A stretch of DNA of 64,000 nt from Streptomyces sp. NBC_01142 (GCF_026341125.1 NZ_JAPEOR010000003.1:1488001-1552000), one strand, 5' to 3'. Positions 44,138 through 53,813 are shown, counted from the stretch's first letter. Made by a program: numbers and translations. Notes: generated from the sequence alone by a model not told the origin.

Positions 44138-47100
44138 TCAGCTGTTCCTGGGGGCTCGAAGCGTCACCTGTTCGGCGGGCAGCCGGATCACGCCGAGCTG
44201 GGCTGCGATCTCTTGCAGGCACGCCGGTTCCAGGGCGGCCAGTGGGGCAATGACGTCCTCGGCGAAGCCGTGGGCCAGGGAGCGCTTGACCAGGTCGGCG
44301 GACGGCGGCGAGTTGACGGCCGCGGCGAGGGCCAGACAGTAGGCGGCGTCCTCCTGGAGGTCGTCGATGAGGGGGAGTGCCTCGGTCTGAAGGCCTGCGT
44401 CGAGCATCGCTTTGACCAGGCTGGTGAGGACGCCCTCGGCCAGCACTTCGCTCAGTCGGCGGGCTTCGGCGTGGTAGCGATCCCAGAGGCGCAGGCGGAC
44501 GACTGCCTCCAGCGGCACGGTATTCGTCACGTAGTGGGCGCCCGTGACCAGGGCGGCGTGCTGCAGCGTGTCCAGAAGGCTGGTGAAGTCCTCGGTGAGG
44601 CCGGTGGCCTGGCAGGCCGCGGTGAGCCAGGGACGGGCCCAGAGTCCGCCATCCAGAGTTACGCCTGGGTCTGCGGTTCCGGCGAGTTGAGCCGTGACGT
44701 CGCGGCACAGGGCCTGGTGGCCGGCGTCGCACATCTCGACGATCATCGCGGCTGCCTGCTCCTGCCCGCGGGCGCGGTCCTGCGGGGAACTCGCGGGCGT
44801 GGTCAGGGCCGTTTCACGGATCAGGGAGATCGCCGAGGGGATGTCGTCCGACAGCAGGTGCGCGCGCAACTCGAGGGTGAGGTCGGGGAGGTCGGTCCTG
44901 GGGAACCGGCGTGCCAGTTCGAGGGCCGCGTCGGCGTGCCCGGCGCGGAGGTGGAGGGAGATGAGCTCGTGAGTGACGCGGGTACGCCAGCCGGCCACGC
45001 TCGGGTCCGTCGACTTCTCGATGCCTTCGGTCACCTGGGCGATGAGCAGGTCGAGGTCGGCTGAGCGGTGATCGCCGTGCGCTTCGACGCCCCTGGCGGC
45101 GCCCAAGAGGATGTCGATGCGGTCGAGCTGATCTGCCTCGAACGCCGCCGCGATCCTCAGGGCGAGGTCGAGGTGGCCGAGCCGGGCGGCTGCGCTTGCC
45201 ACAGCCTGCGCGTCCCACTGGGCACTTGTGTCGTCGCCGTCCTGCAGCACCGTGTTGAGGGCCAGTTCCAGGGCCGGCGTGGCCAGGTCCGTTCGTCCGG
45301 CGGTGCCGGCGGCCCGGGCGAAGGCCGCCAGGACGGTGGGCGGCGGCGTGTTCCTGGTCTCGTCGAGGACCGCCTCCACCTCGCATACCACGGGAGCGGC
45401 GTCCTGGGGCGTGTCGGAGTCGAGCAGCGCCAGGGCGATCTCCGTGAGGCAGTCCGCACGGATGCCGGGGTTGGCGATGTCCTGGGCCAGGGAGACCGCC
45501 AGCGAGAGGTGGCCGTTGGCCAGGGCAGACCTTGCGGCGTCGGCGAGCAACTCGTCGGAGGCCCCGGGCTGCCGAGGATCGAGGCCGTGGGCGGCGAGGG
45601 CGGCATAGGCGAGCTCGACAAGATCGAGACCGGGAGAGGCCGAGGCGGGCAGAGCGAGCAGGTGGCGGGCCCGGTCCTCGTCCTGGTAGGCGGCCGATTC
45701 CACGAGTTCGGAGGCGGCGAACTCATGGGTCAAGGCGGTGAGGAGCACTTCGGGCACGTTTCGACGGCCTCCCTTGGCGAAGTGCTCGCTGCAGGCGGTG
45801 AGGAGGGCTCGTTTCCTGCCGTCCCGGTCCAGGTCGGCGAGGTGCTGGACGAGGCGGTCGAGTTCGCCGAGAGCGGCGAACGCCGGCGCGAGGAGGCCGC
45901 AGAAGTCGGGGCGGTCCTCTGCATCGGCGTGTTCGATGGCCTCCTCGATGAGGGGCCGTGTCAGCGCGGGGTCGATCTCGGCCAGTGCGTCGGCGGCGGT
46001 GGTGATGGACCAGCCTCGCTCGTCGCCGCTCTCGGTGATGGCTTCGCGAGCGAGATCGGCGGCGCCTGGTTCGCCGTGCCGCGCAAGCGCGAGGGCTGCG
46101 CGCACCGTATGTGGCATCCGCTCCAGGGGCAACCTCCCCGGTACGGCCATGGCTTCGTGGATGAGGTTCCGCGCCTCGGCCGGCTGACTGTCCAGCAGGT
46201 GCTCGCCGATCGCCAGCAGCGCCTCGGCCTGCACGTAGACGTTCTGCAGGGTGCGGGCGAACTGGATGCCCTCCTCGGCTCGGCCGAGGCGTACCAGCAA
46301 CAGCGGATACGTGAAGGGCATGGTGAAGTTGTCGTCCTCGATGCGCTTGCGGAGCAGCGACACCCGCGTCAGCAGGGTGAGGTCGCAGTCGGGGGCTGCC
46401 TCGAGGAGCCTTGCCGCGTTCGACAGTTCGGACAGCGCGGCCAGATCGCCGTCGGTCCGGCGGCGGAGCAGGGTGCGGCGCGCGGGGGAGGCCAGGGCTG
46501 CCAGCGTCCGGCCTGCGCCTTCGGTGAGCAGGAGGGTCGGGTACGCCTCGGTCAGGTAGTCCGGGGTGTCATCGGGCCAGCCGGCCGCGGCGAAGCCGAG
46601 GGCCCAGCCGTCAATGGCGGTGCGGGTATGGGTGAACTCCTCGGGTTCTAGGTCCTCCTGGACGGCGACGGTCAGGGTGTCATGGGCGAGGGTGTACCGG
46701 GTCGGCGTACCGGGGCGCGGCTCCACGACCCGGGAGAGCCCCCGCTCCAGGGTCCGGCGGATCGCCAGCGCGGAGTCGTTGACGATCGAGGCGATGTCCC
46801 TGCTGCTCAGCGCGCCGCCGGCGACCGTCATCGTGGTCAGGACGGTGCGCGGGACAGGCTCGGCGAGTACGTGATCCAGCTCTTGGCGGGCGCGTAGGAG
46901 CAGGCTCGTCGCCGCGGGGAACGGTGTCAGCACCTGGCGGCGGCAGGTGCGCAGCGGGTGGCTGCCGTCCACGTCGAGCGGCACGTCAGAATGGCGGCTC
47001 GTCACCAGGACGTGTGCCGCCGGACCGAGAGCGGTCGGGAGCTGCGCGGCGATACTGGGCTCGGCCAGCTCGCGGTAGTCGTTCTCGTCCAGGCCGTCGA

Positions 47101-48190
47101 CGAGCAGCAGCAGGGAAAGTCCGGGGATCCGCATCGCGCGTCCCCAGAGGCTGAGGAAGGCGGCCGCGTCCGGTTCGGCGGGCGGGAACTCACCCAGCAG
47201 GACGGCGAGCTGGTCACACATGGCCCGGTGGAACTGCTGGACGCGCATCTGCCCATCGCGCCGGGAGATGACGAACGACACCACGTCGAGCCCGGGGTGG
47301 GACCCCGTGGCGAAGCGAGTCACCAGCGAGGTCTTTCCCGCCCAAGGACCGGCGACGAGCACAAGGTAGGGGTCCGGCCCGGTCGCGAACGCTAGGAGGC
47401 CGGCGAGCTCCCGGTCGCGGCCGGTCAGTTCGGCGCACCGGGCTGCGTACTGGCGCAACATCGCCTCGTAGGCCGGGCGACGCCGCTCCTGCCCGCGCAG
47501 GGGTTCCGGCACGACGCCGTGCGAGGCCAGCAGCTCACGTGCGGCGGTGGCACTCGGCTCGGGCTCGCGCTCGCCTTCCGCGCGCGGCTCGTACGCGCCG
47601 ATCACAGCAGCCAGCCGCACGGCTTCCAGCCCGCCCGAGTGGGCCGACTCCACGACGACGCCGACAGCCGACCCCTCACAGATGACGCCCGCGCCCGAGA
47701 AACCGCTCCAGTCGCGCGCTTCCAGGCTGCGGCCATCCGCCCGATGCAGCAGCAGGCGGCCCCGCTTTACACTCGACCCGAGCGGGATCACCCCGTCGAT
47801 CTGGTCGCTGTCGCGCCAGGTCGCCGTGCCCGTGTCAGTCCAGCTCTGATGGCGCGGAAAGCCGATCGCGGTGAACGGAAGCCGTCCGTCAGCCTCGTCC
47901 GGTACAACTCCGATGGCCATCGGAGCGACCTCGTCGAGGGGGACGTCCGGAGCGAGTTCGACAAGCGCGACGTCCAGCCGGGCACCTCGCCACACCGTCC
48001 GGCCGGTGACGACGATCTCGTCGGGGGCGCCGCCGGACAGCCGCACCCTGACCGACCCACCGCCCTCGACCACATGCCCCGCCGTCGCCACCAAGGACGT
48101 CGCCAGCCGCAGCCCCGAGCCGTACCCGGTGCCGCCGTCCTGCTCGACCAGGACCTCGGCGCACCGCCCGGCGAGCGAGTCGACCACCAC
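44138..48190 (-). CDS. trypsin-STAND (NACHT-like) ATPase-TPR protein of a trypco2 conflict system
   Basis: A 1350-residue multidomain protein. Residues 1-190 form a trypsin-like protease: His in LVATAGHVV (near 38), Asp in LDVALVEL (near 75), Ser in GFSGAGV (near 163). Residues 250-560 form a STAND NTPase: P-loop VLVAGPWAGKTSLVTRF (near 280), Walker B LLLLVDGLDEND (near 362), then LVTSRHSDVPLD as sensor. The last 700 residues are TPR-like helical repeats (for example LEAAPDCDLTLLTRVSLLRK, ALAINRHGEP-like units), a likely ligand sensor. The GTG at 48190, five bases after the trypco2 stop, is the start; the open frame further upstream is antisense-like. This layout matches NTP-dependent conflict systems in which sensing activates a protease. 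Confidence 0.85.
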   Translation of the reverse strand: MVVDSLAGRCAEVLVEQDGGTGYGSGLRLATSLVATAGHVVEGGGSVRVRLSGGAPDEIVVTGRTVWRGARLDVALVELAPDVPLDEVAPMAIGVVPDEADGRLPFTAIGFPRHQSWTDTGTATWRDSDQIDGVIPLGSSVKRGRLLLHRADGRSLEARDWSGFSGAGVICEGSAVGVVVESAHSGGLEAVRLAAVIGAYEPRAEGEREPEPSATAARELLASHGVVPEPLRGQERRRPAYEAMLRQYAARCAELTGRDRELAGLLAFATGPDPYLVLVAGPWAGKTSLVTRFATGSHPGLDVVSFVISRRDGQMRVQQFHRAMCDQLAVLLGEFPPAEPDAAAFLSLWGRAMRIPGLSLLLLVDGLDENDYRELAEPSIAAQLPTALGPAAHVLVTSRHSDVPLDVDGSHPLRTCRRQVLTPFPAATSLLLRARQELDHVLAEPVPRTVLTTMTVAGGALSSRDIASIVNDSALAIRRTLERGLSRVVEPRPGTPTRYTLAHDTLTVAVQEDLEPEEFTHTRTAIDGWALGFAAAGWPDDTPDYLTEAYPTLLLTEGAGRTLAALASPARRTLLRRRTDGDLAALSELSNAARLLEAAPDCDLTLLTRVSLLRKRIEDDNFTMPFTYPLLLVRLGRAEEGIQFARTLQNVYVQAEALLAIGEHLLDSQPAEARNLIHEAMAVPGRLPLERMPHTVRAALALARHGEPGAADLAREAITESGDERGWSITTAADALAEIDPALTRPLIEEAIEHADAEDRPDFCGLLAPAFAALGELDRLVQHLADLDRDGRKRALLTACSEHFAKGGRRNVPEVLLTALTHEFAASELVESAAYQDEDRARHLLALPASASPGLDLVELAYAALAAHGLDPRQPGASDELLADAARSALANGHLSLAVSLAQDIANPGIRADCLTEIALALLDSDTPQDAAPVVCEVEAVLDETRNTPPPTVLAAFARAAGTAGRTDLATPALELALNTVLQDGDDTSAQWDAQAVASAAARLGHLDLALRIAAAFEADQLDRIDILLGAARGVEAHGDHRSADLDLLIAQVTEGIEKSTDPSVAGWRTRVTHELISLHLRAGHADAALELARRFPRTDLPDLTLELRAHLLSDDIPSAISLIRETALTTPASSPQDRARGQEQAAAMIVEMCDAGHQALCRDVTAQLAGTADPGVTLDGGLWARPWLTAACQATGLTEDFTSLLDTLQHAALVTGAHYVTNTVPLEAVVRLRLWDRYHAEARRLSEVLAEGVLTSLVKAMLDAGLQTEALPLIDDLQEDAAYCLALAAAVNSPPSADLVKRSLAHGFAEDVIAPLAALEPACLQEIAAQLGVIRLPAEQVTLRAPRNS

Positions 48191-48195
48191 AGGCC

Positions 48196-48507
48196 TCAGC
48201 GCGGGAGCTCGGGCAGCCGGTCGATGACCGACAGCGGCTGGCCGGCGTCGTCGGTGGGCGTAAGGGTCATCCGCACACGCTGTGTCCGGCCGCCGCTGTG
48301 CTTGCCGTCGGCGCCCGCCTCGACCACCCACAGCTTCAGCCCGCCGCGCCCGCCTGCCTCCCGCGTCATCGTGACCTCGAACTCCAGCTCCACAGCCCCG
48401 ACGCCGAACTTGACCCCGCGGCCCGCCCCTTCCTGCTGTGCCGTCTCCAACTGATCGCGGAGTACGCGGATGTAGTCGGCCAGGGGCACACCCTCGGGGT
48501 CGCTCAT
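48196..48507 (-). CDS. trypco2-domain protein
   Basis: A 103-residue protein. VPLADYIRVLRDQLETAQQE is a helix, followed by VKFGVGAVELEFEVTMTREA and GGLKLWVVEAGADG, the beta-rich trypsin-co-occurring domain 2. ATG at 48507 with GGAGG eight bases upstream. It lies five bases before the trypsin-STAND gene. Trypco2 proteins occur with trypsin-like effectors and probably serve as adaptor or substrate of the protease. The 5' flank has an ATATCGATAT palindrome (48528-48537) that might be an operator. Confidence 0.85.
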   Translation of the reverse strand: MSDPEGVPLADYIRVLRDQLETAQQEGAGRGVKFGVGAVELEFEVTMTREAGGRGGLKLWVVEAGADGKHSGGRTQRVRMTLTPTDDAGQPLSVIDRLPELPR

Positions 48508-48653
48508 CAGATGTCGCCTCCACGTATATCGATATCCACGAGTCTGCCAGGCGGCTACCTTGTTCGCATGCGAACCGGATTCGTTTGACCTTGACGCGCC
48601 CGCGCACCTCCTTCCGTCGCGACGCGGACCAACCCATCGAGACGAGGAGAGGC

Positions 48654-48770
48654 ATGTTTACGTCCCCGCAGATCGAGCACTGCCGGACTTTCGGGTTCGT
48701 CGTGCTGCGCGGGCTGTTCAGCCCGCAGGAGACTGCCCGGCTCACCGCCGAGGTGACGGAGCTCCGCTTC
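48654..48770 (+). pseudogene. N-terminal fragment of a phytanoyl-CoA dioxygenase-like protein
   Basis: ATG with GAGGAG upstream; FTSPQIEHCRTFGFVVLRGL then FSPQETARLTAEVTE is the usual start of PhyH-family Fe(II)/2-oxoglutarate oxygenases. After about 39 residues the similarity ends and the frame closes at 48818; the iron-binding HxD...H core is absent. Confidence 0.6.
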
Positions 48771-49481
48771 AACTACCCAACGGCACCTTGCAGATGCGAC
48801 GCCTTAGCGCCGGCCTGACCTTCTACCAGGACCTCCACACCCTGCAGGACCTGCTGCTGTGCTGGGCCGGCGCATGCCCCACCTGCCACCGCCAGTTACC
48901 AACACCAACGAGGAGACAGCACCCCCACCCGACTCGAAGTACTACTAGGGACCTGTCGGTTGCCAGGCTGAGCCCATGCGGTGGAGGAGAGCCTGCTGCC
49001 GGAACCAGGCCAACCGGGGCAAGGCCGCTCGCCCTGCCGAAGTCGGCCGTGCTGCCTGAGAACGTCGCCCTGCCGAAGCGGACCGTGCCGCCGGAGAACG
49101 TCGCCCGGCGAAGTCTCCGCCGTCGAATAACCGAAGCACAGGGTGAGCGGGGCGGGGCGGCTCCGGATCACCTGCCTCTGGCGATGTCTTCGTCCGGCCC
49201 GGCCTCGTCCAAGGTGGAATCGCCTCGGCATCCCAGGGTTCTCCAGCCGTGAGGGACTGACCGGGGTGAACTGGGACGGCGACGGGGGCGGCGCCGGGTC
49301 GAAGGCGGGCACCCGGCCCGCGCTGAAGCGGGTGGTGTCGGGCCGCACGGAAGATTTCAGTGGGCGGGGCTGGGACCTGGGCACTGAAATCTTCCGTGCG
49401 GGGCTCATGGCGGTTCGGGCGCACCGGTTGCTTCAGTTCCGGTGGCTGCGGTGTTCGGCCGCCCCTGGCGGTGGGAGCGGG
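48771..49481. other. no supported gene; repeats and hairpin only
   Basis: About 710 bases. It contains a 36-bp unit repeated twice in tandem (49028-49063 and 49064-49099, sharing GCCCTGCCGAAG and GAGAAC) and the 20-bp hairpin at 49343-49401. The ORFs on both strands have repeat-driven or shadow composition. Confidence 0.4.
49343..49401. repeat. 20-bp perfect inverted repeat downstream of the pentapeptide gene
   Basis: CCGCACGGAAGATTTCAGTG (49343-49362) and its exact complement (49382-49401) with a 19-base loop. A third, single copy with one change lies at 52985-53004, upstream of the same gene. The hairpin could act as a terminator for the gene ending at 49482; the flanking copy suggests a small repeated element. 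Confidence 0.75.
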
Positions 49482-49582
49482 TCAGCGTTTGACGCGGTTA
49501 CGGACGGCCAGGACGGCCAGGCCGAGAAGGATGGGCTCGGTCACGCGGGAAGCCATTTCGATGTAGGTGCCGTTAGTGGTCA

Positions 49583-51242
49583 GAGGCTGTCGCACGGCTC
49601 CTGCCCGGTGAAGGTCAAGAGTGCTTCTTGGGCGTGTGGTTGATGAGCTTGTTGAGGTTGTGCACCGTGCCGAGGAGCTTGATCTCGGCGTCCACCGCCT
49701 GGCGGCCGCGGTAGTTGAGGTGCCGTCCGAAGCGTTGGAAGATCCGGGCGAATCCCGGCTCGACCAGGGCACTGCGTTGACGGTACTGGGCCCGTCCTGT
49801 TGGGGTGGCGAGGCGGGCCGCCATGTCCTGCTGGCCGGCAGGGGCCTGCTGACGTTTCGCGGGAAAGCCTGCCTGGTCGGCATCGCTGGTGACCGAGACC
49901 AGTAGCGGGAGGTCGGCGAGGGCCTCGAAGGACGCGGCGGAAGCGTACCCGCTGTCGGCGAGCCAGAGTTGGATGTCGCCGGGGAGCCGTGCGGCCTGGT
50001 GATTGTGCTGGGTCTTCTTCACCATCGGAACGAGGGCCGTCCTGTCCGAGGGATTGTCGTGCGCTTCGATGGCCAGCAAGAATTGACGGCGGGCGCACAC
50101 GATCTGGATGTTGTATCCCTGCAGGTAGCCGCCGCGTTTGCCGGGAATCAGCCGGGAGTCGGGATCGCTCAGGCAGGAACGGGACTCCGGGGAGGGGGCC
50201 GGTCGGGGTGTGCGGGCCCGCTCCAGCCAGGCCCGCATCTTCACCAGTCGCGTTCGCTGGCGAACGAGGACGGTCTTGTGCTCCATCGGGACCGGCGGCC
50301 GTCCGTTCGCTCCACGACGTCCTGCCGCCCGGTCCTCTCGGACGCGGAGCTCGTACTTCTTCAGCTTCTCCTGGTGAGCCTCGGTCTCGGCGGCCAGGCG
50401 CTTCTCCGCGCGGGCCACCATCCGCTCGGCGGCTTCGACCTTGATCCGGATCTCGGTGGGTGAAGGCATAGCCCGTTCATGCAGTCTGTCCCTGGCCAAG
50501 TGGGCCCGGGTGAGCCGGTCGCACAGCCGGGACAGGCGAGGCCAGTTGTCGCACGCGTCCTCGCCATCTCCCTGTGCTGCCGAGTCATCGGCCTCGACGC
50601 TCAGCGCGTGGTCGACTACATCCTCCATCAACGCGTGGATCTCTTTCTCGTACTGGGAGATGGTCTCCTCCAGGCGCTGGAGCCGCTGGTTGGCGTCGCG
50701 TGAGGCGTTCGCCTCCATCGGTGAGCCGTCCACGGCCACCGCCGAAAGATCGACCAGGCCACGTCGGCCGCACAGCGACAACACCTGCACGAACAGTGAG
50801 TTCAAGGCGGCACGGTGGCGTCGTACGAACCGCGCGACGGTGGAGTGGTCCACTCGGCGGTTCGCGGTGATGATTCGGCAGCCCACGTCGTCCCAGCAAG
50901 CCTGCTCGATGCGACGGGAGGAACGCACTCCCTTGCTGTAGCAGTACAGGAGCAGCGCAATCAGGCTCGCGGGAGGGTAGGCCACCCCGCCCCGCCCGTC
51001 GTCACGGTAGCTGTTCTCGAACGCCGACAGGTCAAGTAGCTCGACGACGTCGAGCACCTTCCAGCACAGGTGCTCGGGCGGCAGCCACTCCCGGACATCC
51101 CGCGGCATCTCAAGATCACGTTCACGGTCGCACGACCAGAAGTTCCGCCCCACCAGCCAAGATTCCGACGCCTCCTGGATCCTCGGAACCGAACAACGAA
51201 TCGCTCTTGACCTTCACCGGGCAGGAGCCGTGCGACAGCCTC
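49583..51242 (-). mobile_element. IS1182-family insertion sequence
   Basis: A 1660-bp element with perfect 39-bp terminal inverted repeats (left begins GAGGCTGTCGCACGGCTC) and a 4-bp target duplication GTCA at 49579-49582 and 51243-51246. It carries one intact transposase and sits in the 3' part of the pentapeptide gene. Identical ends and intact duplication indicate a recent insertion. Confidence 0.95.
49615..51153 (-). CDS. IS1182-family transposase
   Basis: A 512-residue transposase. REWLPPEHLCWKVLDVVELL and RGGVAYPPASLIALLLYCYS, with VDHSTVARFVRRHRAALNSL, are the N-terminal part; LVDLSAVAVDGSPMEANASR has the first Asp near 145, a long coiled-coil insertion follows (LERLEETISQYEKEIHALME-like), QLWLADSGYASAASFEALAD near 400 the second Asp, and EPGFARIFQRFGRHLNYRGR near 475 the Glu region. 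Full length, no shift. Confidence 0.93.
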   Translation of the reverse strand: MGRNFWSCDRERDLEMPRDVREWLPPEHLCWKVLDVVELLDLSAFENSYRDDGRGGVAYPPASLIALLLYCYSKGVRSSRRIEQACWDDVGCRIITANRRVDHSTVARFVRRHRAALNSLFVQVLSLCGRRGLVDLSAVAVDGSPMEANASRDANQRLQRLEETISQYEKEIHALMEDVVDHALSVEADDSAAQGDGEDACDNWPRLSRLCDRLTRAHLARDRLHERAMPSPTEIRIKVEAAERMVARAEKRLAAETEAHQEKLKKYELRVREDRAAGRRGANGRPPVPMEHKTVLVRQRTRLVKMRAWLERARTPRPAPSPESRSCLSDPDSRLIPGKRGGYLQGYNIQIVCARRQFLLAIEAHDNPSDRTALVPMVKKTQHNHQAARLPGDIQLWLADSGYASAASFEALADLPLLVSVTSDADQAGFPAKRQQAPAGQQDMAARLATPTGRAQYRQRSALVEPGFARIFQRFGRHLNYRGRQAVDAEIKLLGTVHNLNKLINHTPKKHS

Positions 51243-52269
51243 GTCAGGTCCTGGCCGGAGGAGCGGAACACCACCGAGTTGAGCGTGACGTTCAGGGCCT
51301 TCTCGAAGCGCTCGCCGGTGAACCTGTCCCTCGTGGGGTTCTGGGGGTCAGCCTTGTCGATCTCGAAGGTGACCTTGCCGCCGCCGGGCGGCACGGTGCC
51401 GGTCGCTTCCTGCTTCGGGGAATCCTTTGGGAGCCCGAAGCCCATGAGCAGCACGATGGTGATGAGCATCGCGGCAGCGAGCCAGCCCAGGGCGCGGGAG
51501 GCGCGCAGGCCGTAGCCAGCAAGCATCCAGTAGCCGTGGAGCAGTCCGCGTTCGGCGCGGGTGGCGGTGTGGTCGTGGCGGCGCATCTCCATCTCGCCGT
51601 AGTAGAAGTCCGCCGCCCCGGGCTCGTTCTTGCTGTCCTCGAACGCCTTGCGCAGCGCCCGGTACACCGGCGCCAGCTGCGCCGGCCTGACGTGTTCGGC
51701 GTGGAGCACCCCCACGTTCCAGCCCGGGACTGCTGTCAGCTGGCTCGCGCGCCAGTGGTGTTCTTCGGCGAGGGTGCGGCGCTGGGTAAACCGGACGGGG
51801 CGCCAGCGCCGCCAGTGCGTGCGGGGCGGGACCTTGTCGAAGGAGCAGGTGCCCTCCAGCCGCAGCTGGTCCAGATGCACGGTCCCGGTGAACAGGCACC
51901 CCGACAGGTTGACATCGGCGAGGACTAGATGGGCCGCGTCCACCCCACGCAGCGAGCTGATCCGCACGGTGGCGTCGGGCGCGTCGGCAATAGCCTGTTC
52001 TGCCACCAGCCGTCTGTCGGGGAGCTCGAAGGGGTCGGCTTCCGCGGCGATCGTGAGGGGGTATTCGAAAACCGCGTGGGCGAAGTCCACCGTGGCGTAG
52101 CGCAGGCGCAACTCGGCCGTTGATGACCAGCGGGTCCGCTGACACTCCAGGCGGCGCGCGGCGAGCGAGAGGGTCGCCGGGCCGCTGAACACCGCCTCGG
52201 ACAACTTCACCAGCCTTGCGCACACCAACGGTCCGAGGCTGACCGCCCCGGCGAAAACTGCCAGTTCGA

Positions 52270-52640
52270 AGAAGGCGTCGCGATGGAAGGTCGCCGCCTT
52301 GAACCCGGCGTCGCCCTGGAAGGTCGCCGACCGGAACTCGGCGACGCCCTGGAAGGTCGCCAGCTTGAACCCGGCGACGCCCTGGAAGGTTGCCGATTCA
52401 AAATACGCGTCGCCCTGGAAGGTCGCCGCCTTGAACCCGGCGTCGCCCTGGAAGGTTGCCGCCTCGAACCAGGCGACGCCCTGGAAGTTCGCCGACCCGA
52501 ACCGGGCGTCGCCCTGGAAGATTGCCGACCCGAACCCGGCGTCGCCCTGGAAGGTTGCCGACCCGAACCCGGCGTCGCCCTGGAAGGTCGCCGACCCGAA
52601 CCGGGCGCCGCTCTGGAAGTTCGCCGACCCGAACCAGGCG
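52270..52640 (-). repeat. 30-bp coding tandem repeats
   Basis: About 12 copies of a 30-base unit with the core GCGTCGCCCTGGAAGGTCGC, encoding the decapeptide repeats of the pentapeptide protein. Near-identity at the DNA level suggests copy-number change by slippage. Confidence 0.85.
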
Positions 52641-52984
52641 CCGCCGAGGCGAGGGTGGCCGGTGGCGGGGTCACGGAGGGCGGCGAGGAGGGCATCGAGA
52701 AGGGGCCCGGTGAAGTGGGTGCCGCGGTGGTCGATGTCGGTGCCGGGGGTGAGGCCCGCCAGGTAGGCGTCGCGGTCGGCGTCGGCCAGGTGGGCGAGGC
52801 ATGTGGTGTGGCCGGGGACGTGGATGCCGCGGCAGCCGACCGGGTCCTCCGGGGTGGTGCCGTGGCCACAGTGCGCCCAGCCAGGCGGAGATAAGGACGG
52901 TTCGGGGCTCGGGTGTGTCATGCCCGAAGGACGATCGAGCACGGCCGGATGGTTGCCCGCCCCGCCCCGCCTCCGACGCCGCGA

Positions 52985-53004
52985 CACTGAAATCTTCGGT
53001 GCGG
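52985..53004. repeat. single copy of the 49343/49382 repeat
   Basis: CACTGAAATCTTCGGTGCGG, one base different from the arm at 49382-49401, 64 bases upstream of the pentapeptide start. May be part of its promoter or a scattered repeat. Confidence 0.55.
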
Positions 53005-53204
53005 TCCGACAGCCGCGTGATCCCGGCCCCGTCCGTGCCGTGCAGGTTGGCCGAAGCAGCACGAGCGGTTCCGCCAGCATCGGCCCGGGGCTCCAATCCG
53101 CGGATGGGCTGCAAGGTAGAAGAGTCCCGCGCTGGTCAGTGCACTGGCGTGAGCTCGCAGCTCGCCCTGTTCCTCAAAGTGGCGAAAGCCCTGGGTTCAG
53201 GGGC

Positions 53205-53810
53205 TCAGGGCTGCTTGCGGCCCGGTGGTGTGTCGGGTGCGTGGGGCTGGCGCAGTTGTGCGAGTTTCTTGCCTGCGTCGCAGAGATTGCATGGGGTGGC
53301 TGCGGGCTGTGCGGCGGCTTGGAGTGCCTGCTGGTTGGTGAGGTCGAACGGGCCCTTGTATGTGAAGCAGCCGTCGGTGTGGACAGTGATGCGGCGGGGC
53401 CCGGTGTCGTCGTAGGCCATCCGTTCCCTCTCCACGGCCCATCGTGCGTCGTGGCTGACGGTGGGCCGGGGTGGTGGGTCGGGCAGGCGGCGGCCGGTGC
53501 GGGCCCGGAGGACCGCGTCCCGGTGCCTGGTGAGCGGGACGCCTTCGTAGCAGACGCCGTCGATCGGCCTCACGTGCGTCTGCGGCGCGTCGAACTCGAC
53601 GTCGGCCGGCTCGGGGACGTCGCGGGCGCCCAGCTGGGTGCTGGCCCACAGCGTGACCGAGACGCGGTAGAACCAGCTGCCCGTACTGCCCTGCCATCGG
53701 CGGTGGAGACGGCCGGTGAGCTCCTGGCCGTCGTAGAGCACGATCCGGATCGCGGGCGCCGGCGGCGGTGACGGCGGCTCCCCGTCGGCCGGACCCGCGA
53801 CCTCGTCCAT
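53205..53810 (-). CDS. hypothetical protein, 201 aa (plasmid-type)
   Basis: IRIVLYDGQELTGRLHRRWQ and GSWFYRVSVTLWASTQLG form a beta-rich N-terminal part; RITVHTDGCFTYKGPFDLTN and ATPCNLCDAGKKLAQLRQ a C-terminal part with a CxxC. It resembles proteins of the DUF6233 type frequent on Streptomyces plasmids, but I am not sure of the assignment. The ATG follows the upstream stop after three bases, so the two genes form an operon. Confidence 0.55.
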   Translation of the reverse strand: MDEVAGPADGEPPSPPPAPAIRIVLYDGQELTGRLHRRWQGSTGSWFYRVSVTLWASTQLGARDVPEPADVEFDAPQTHVRPIDGVCYEGVPLTRHRDAVLRARTGRRLPDPPPRPTVSHDARWAVERERMAYDDTGPRRITVHTDGCFTYKGPFDLTNQQALQAAAQPAATPCNLCDAGKKLAQLRQPHAPDTPPGRKQP

Positions 53811-53813
53811 GAC

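Larger units (their letters stand above)
49482..52921 (-). pseudogene. pentapeptide-repeat membrane protein interrupted by IS1182-family element
   Basis: The gene runs from the ATG at 52921 and is split by the IS at 49583-51242. Removing the IS and one GTCA copy joins ...FRSSGQDLT to TNGTYIEMASRVTEPILLGL then AVLAVRNRVKR and a stop at 49482, without a frame change; the whole is about 590 residues. It has a His/Cys-rich N terminus (HCGHGTTPEDPVGCRGI), about 13 copies of a decapeptide ANFQGDARFG-like block (residues 95-225), a second beta section, a membrane segment (LGWLAAAMLITIVLLMGFGL) and a hydrophobic C terminus resembling an ion-channel pore region. As sequenced it reads into the IS and ends at 51122. 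Confidence 0.85.

Noticed and set aside
48191..48772. N-terminal extension of the trypsin-STAND protein
   Set aside because: It runs antisense-like through the trypco2 gene, which has a better frame and its own ribosome-binding site.
49028..49099. 36-bp tandem repeat as a CRISPR or iteron array
   Set aside because: Only two full copies, directly adjacent, with no spacers, no cas genes and no replication gene nearby.
51122..51242. C terminus of the pentapeptide protein as read through the IS
   Set aside because: These codons belong to the IS1182 inverted repeat and flank; the native end is at 49482.
52270..52640. 30-bp repeats resembling a CRISPR array
   Set aside because: The units are contiguous without spacers and encode the decapeptide repeats of the pentapeptide protein in frame.
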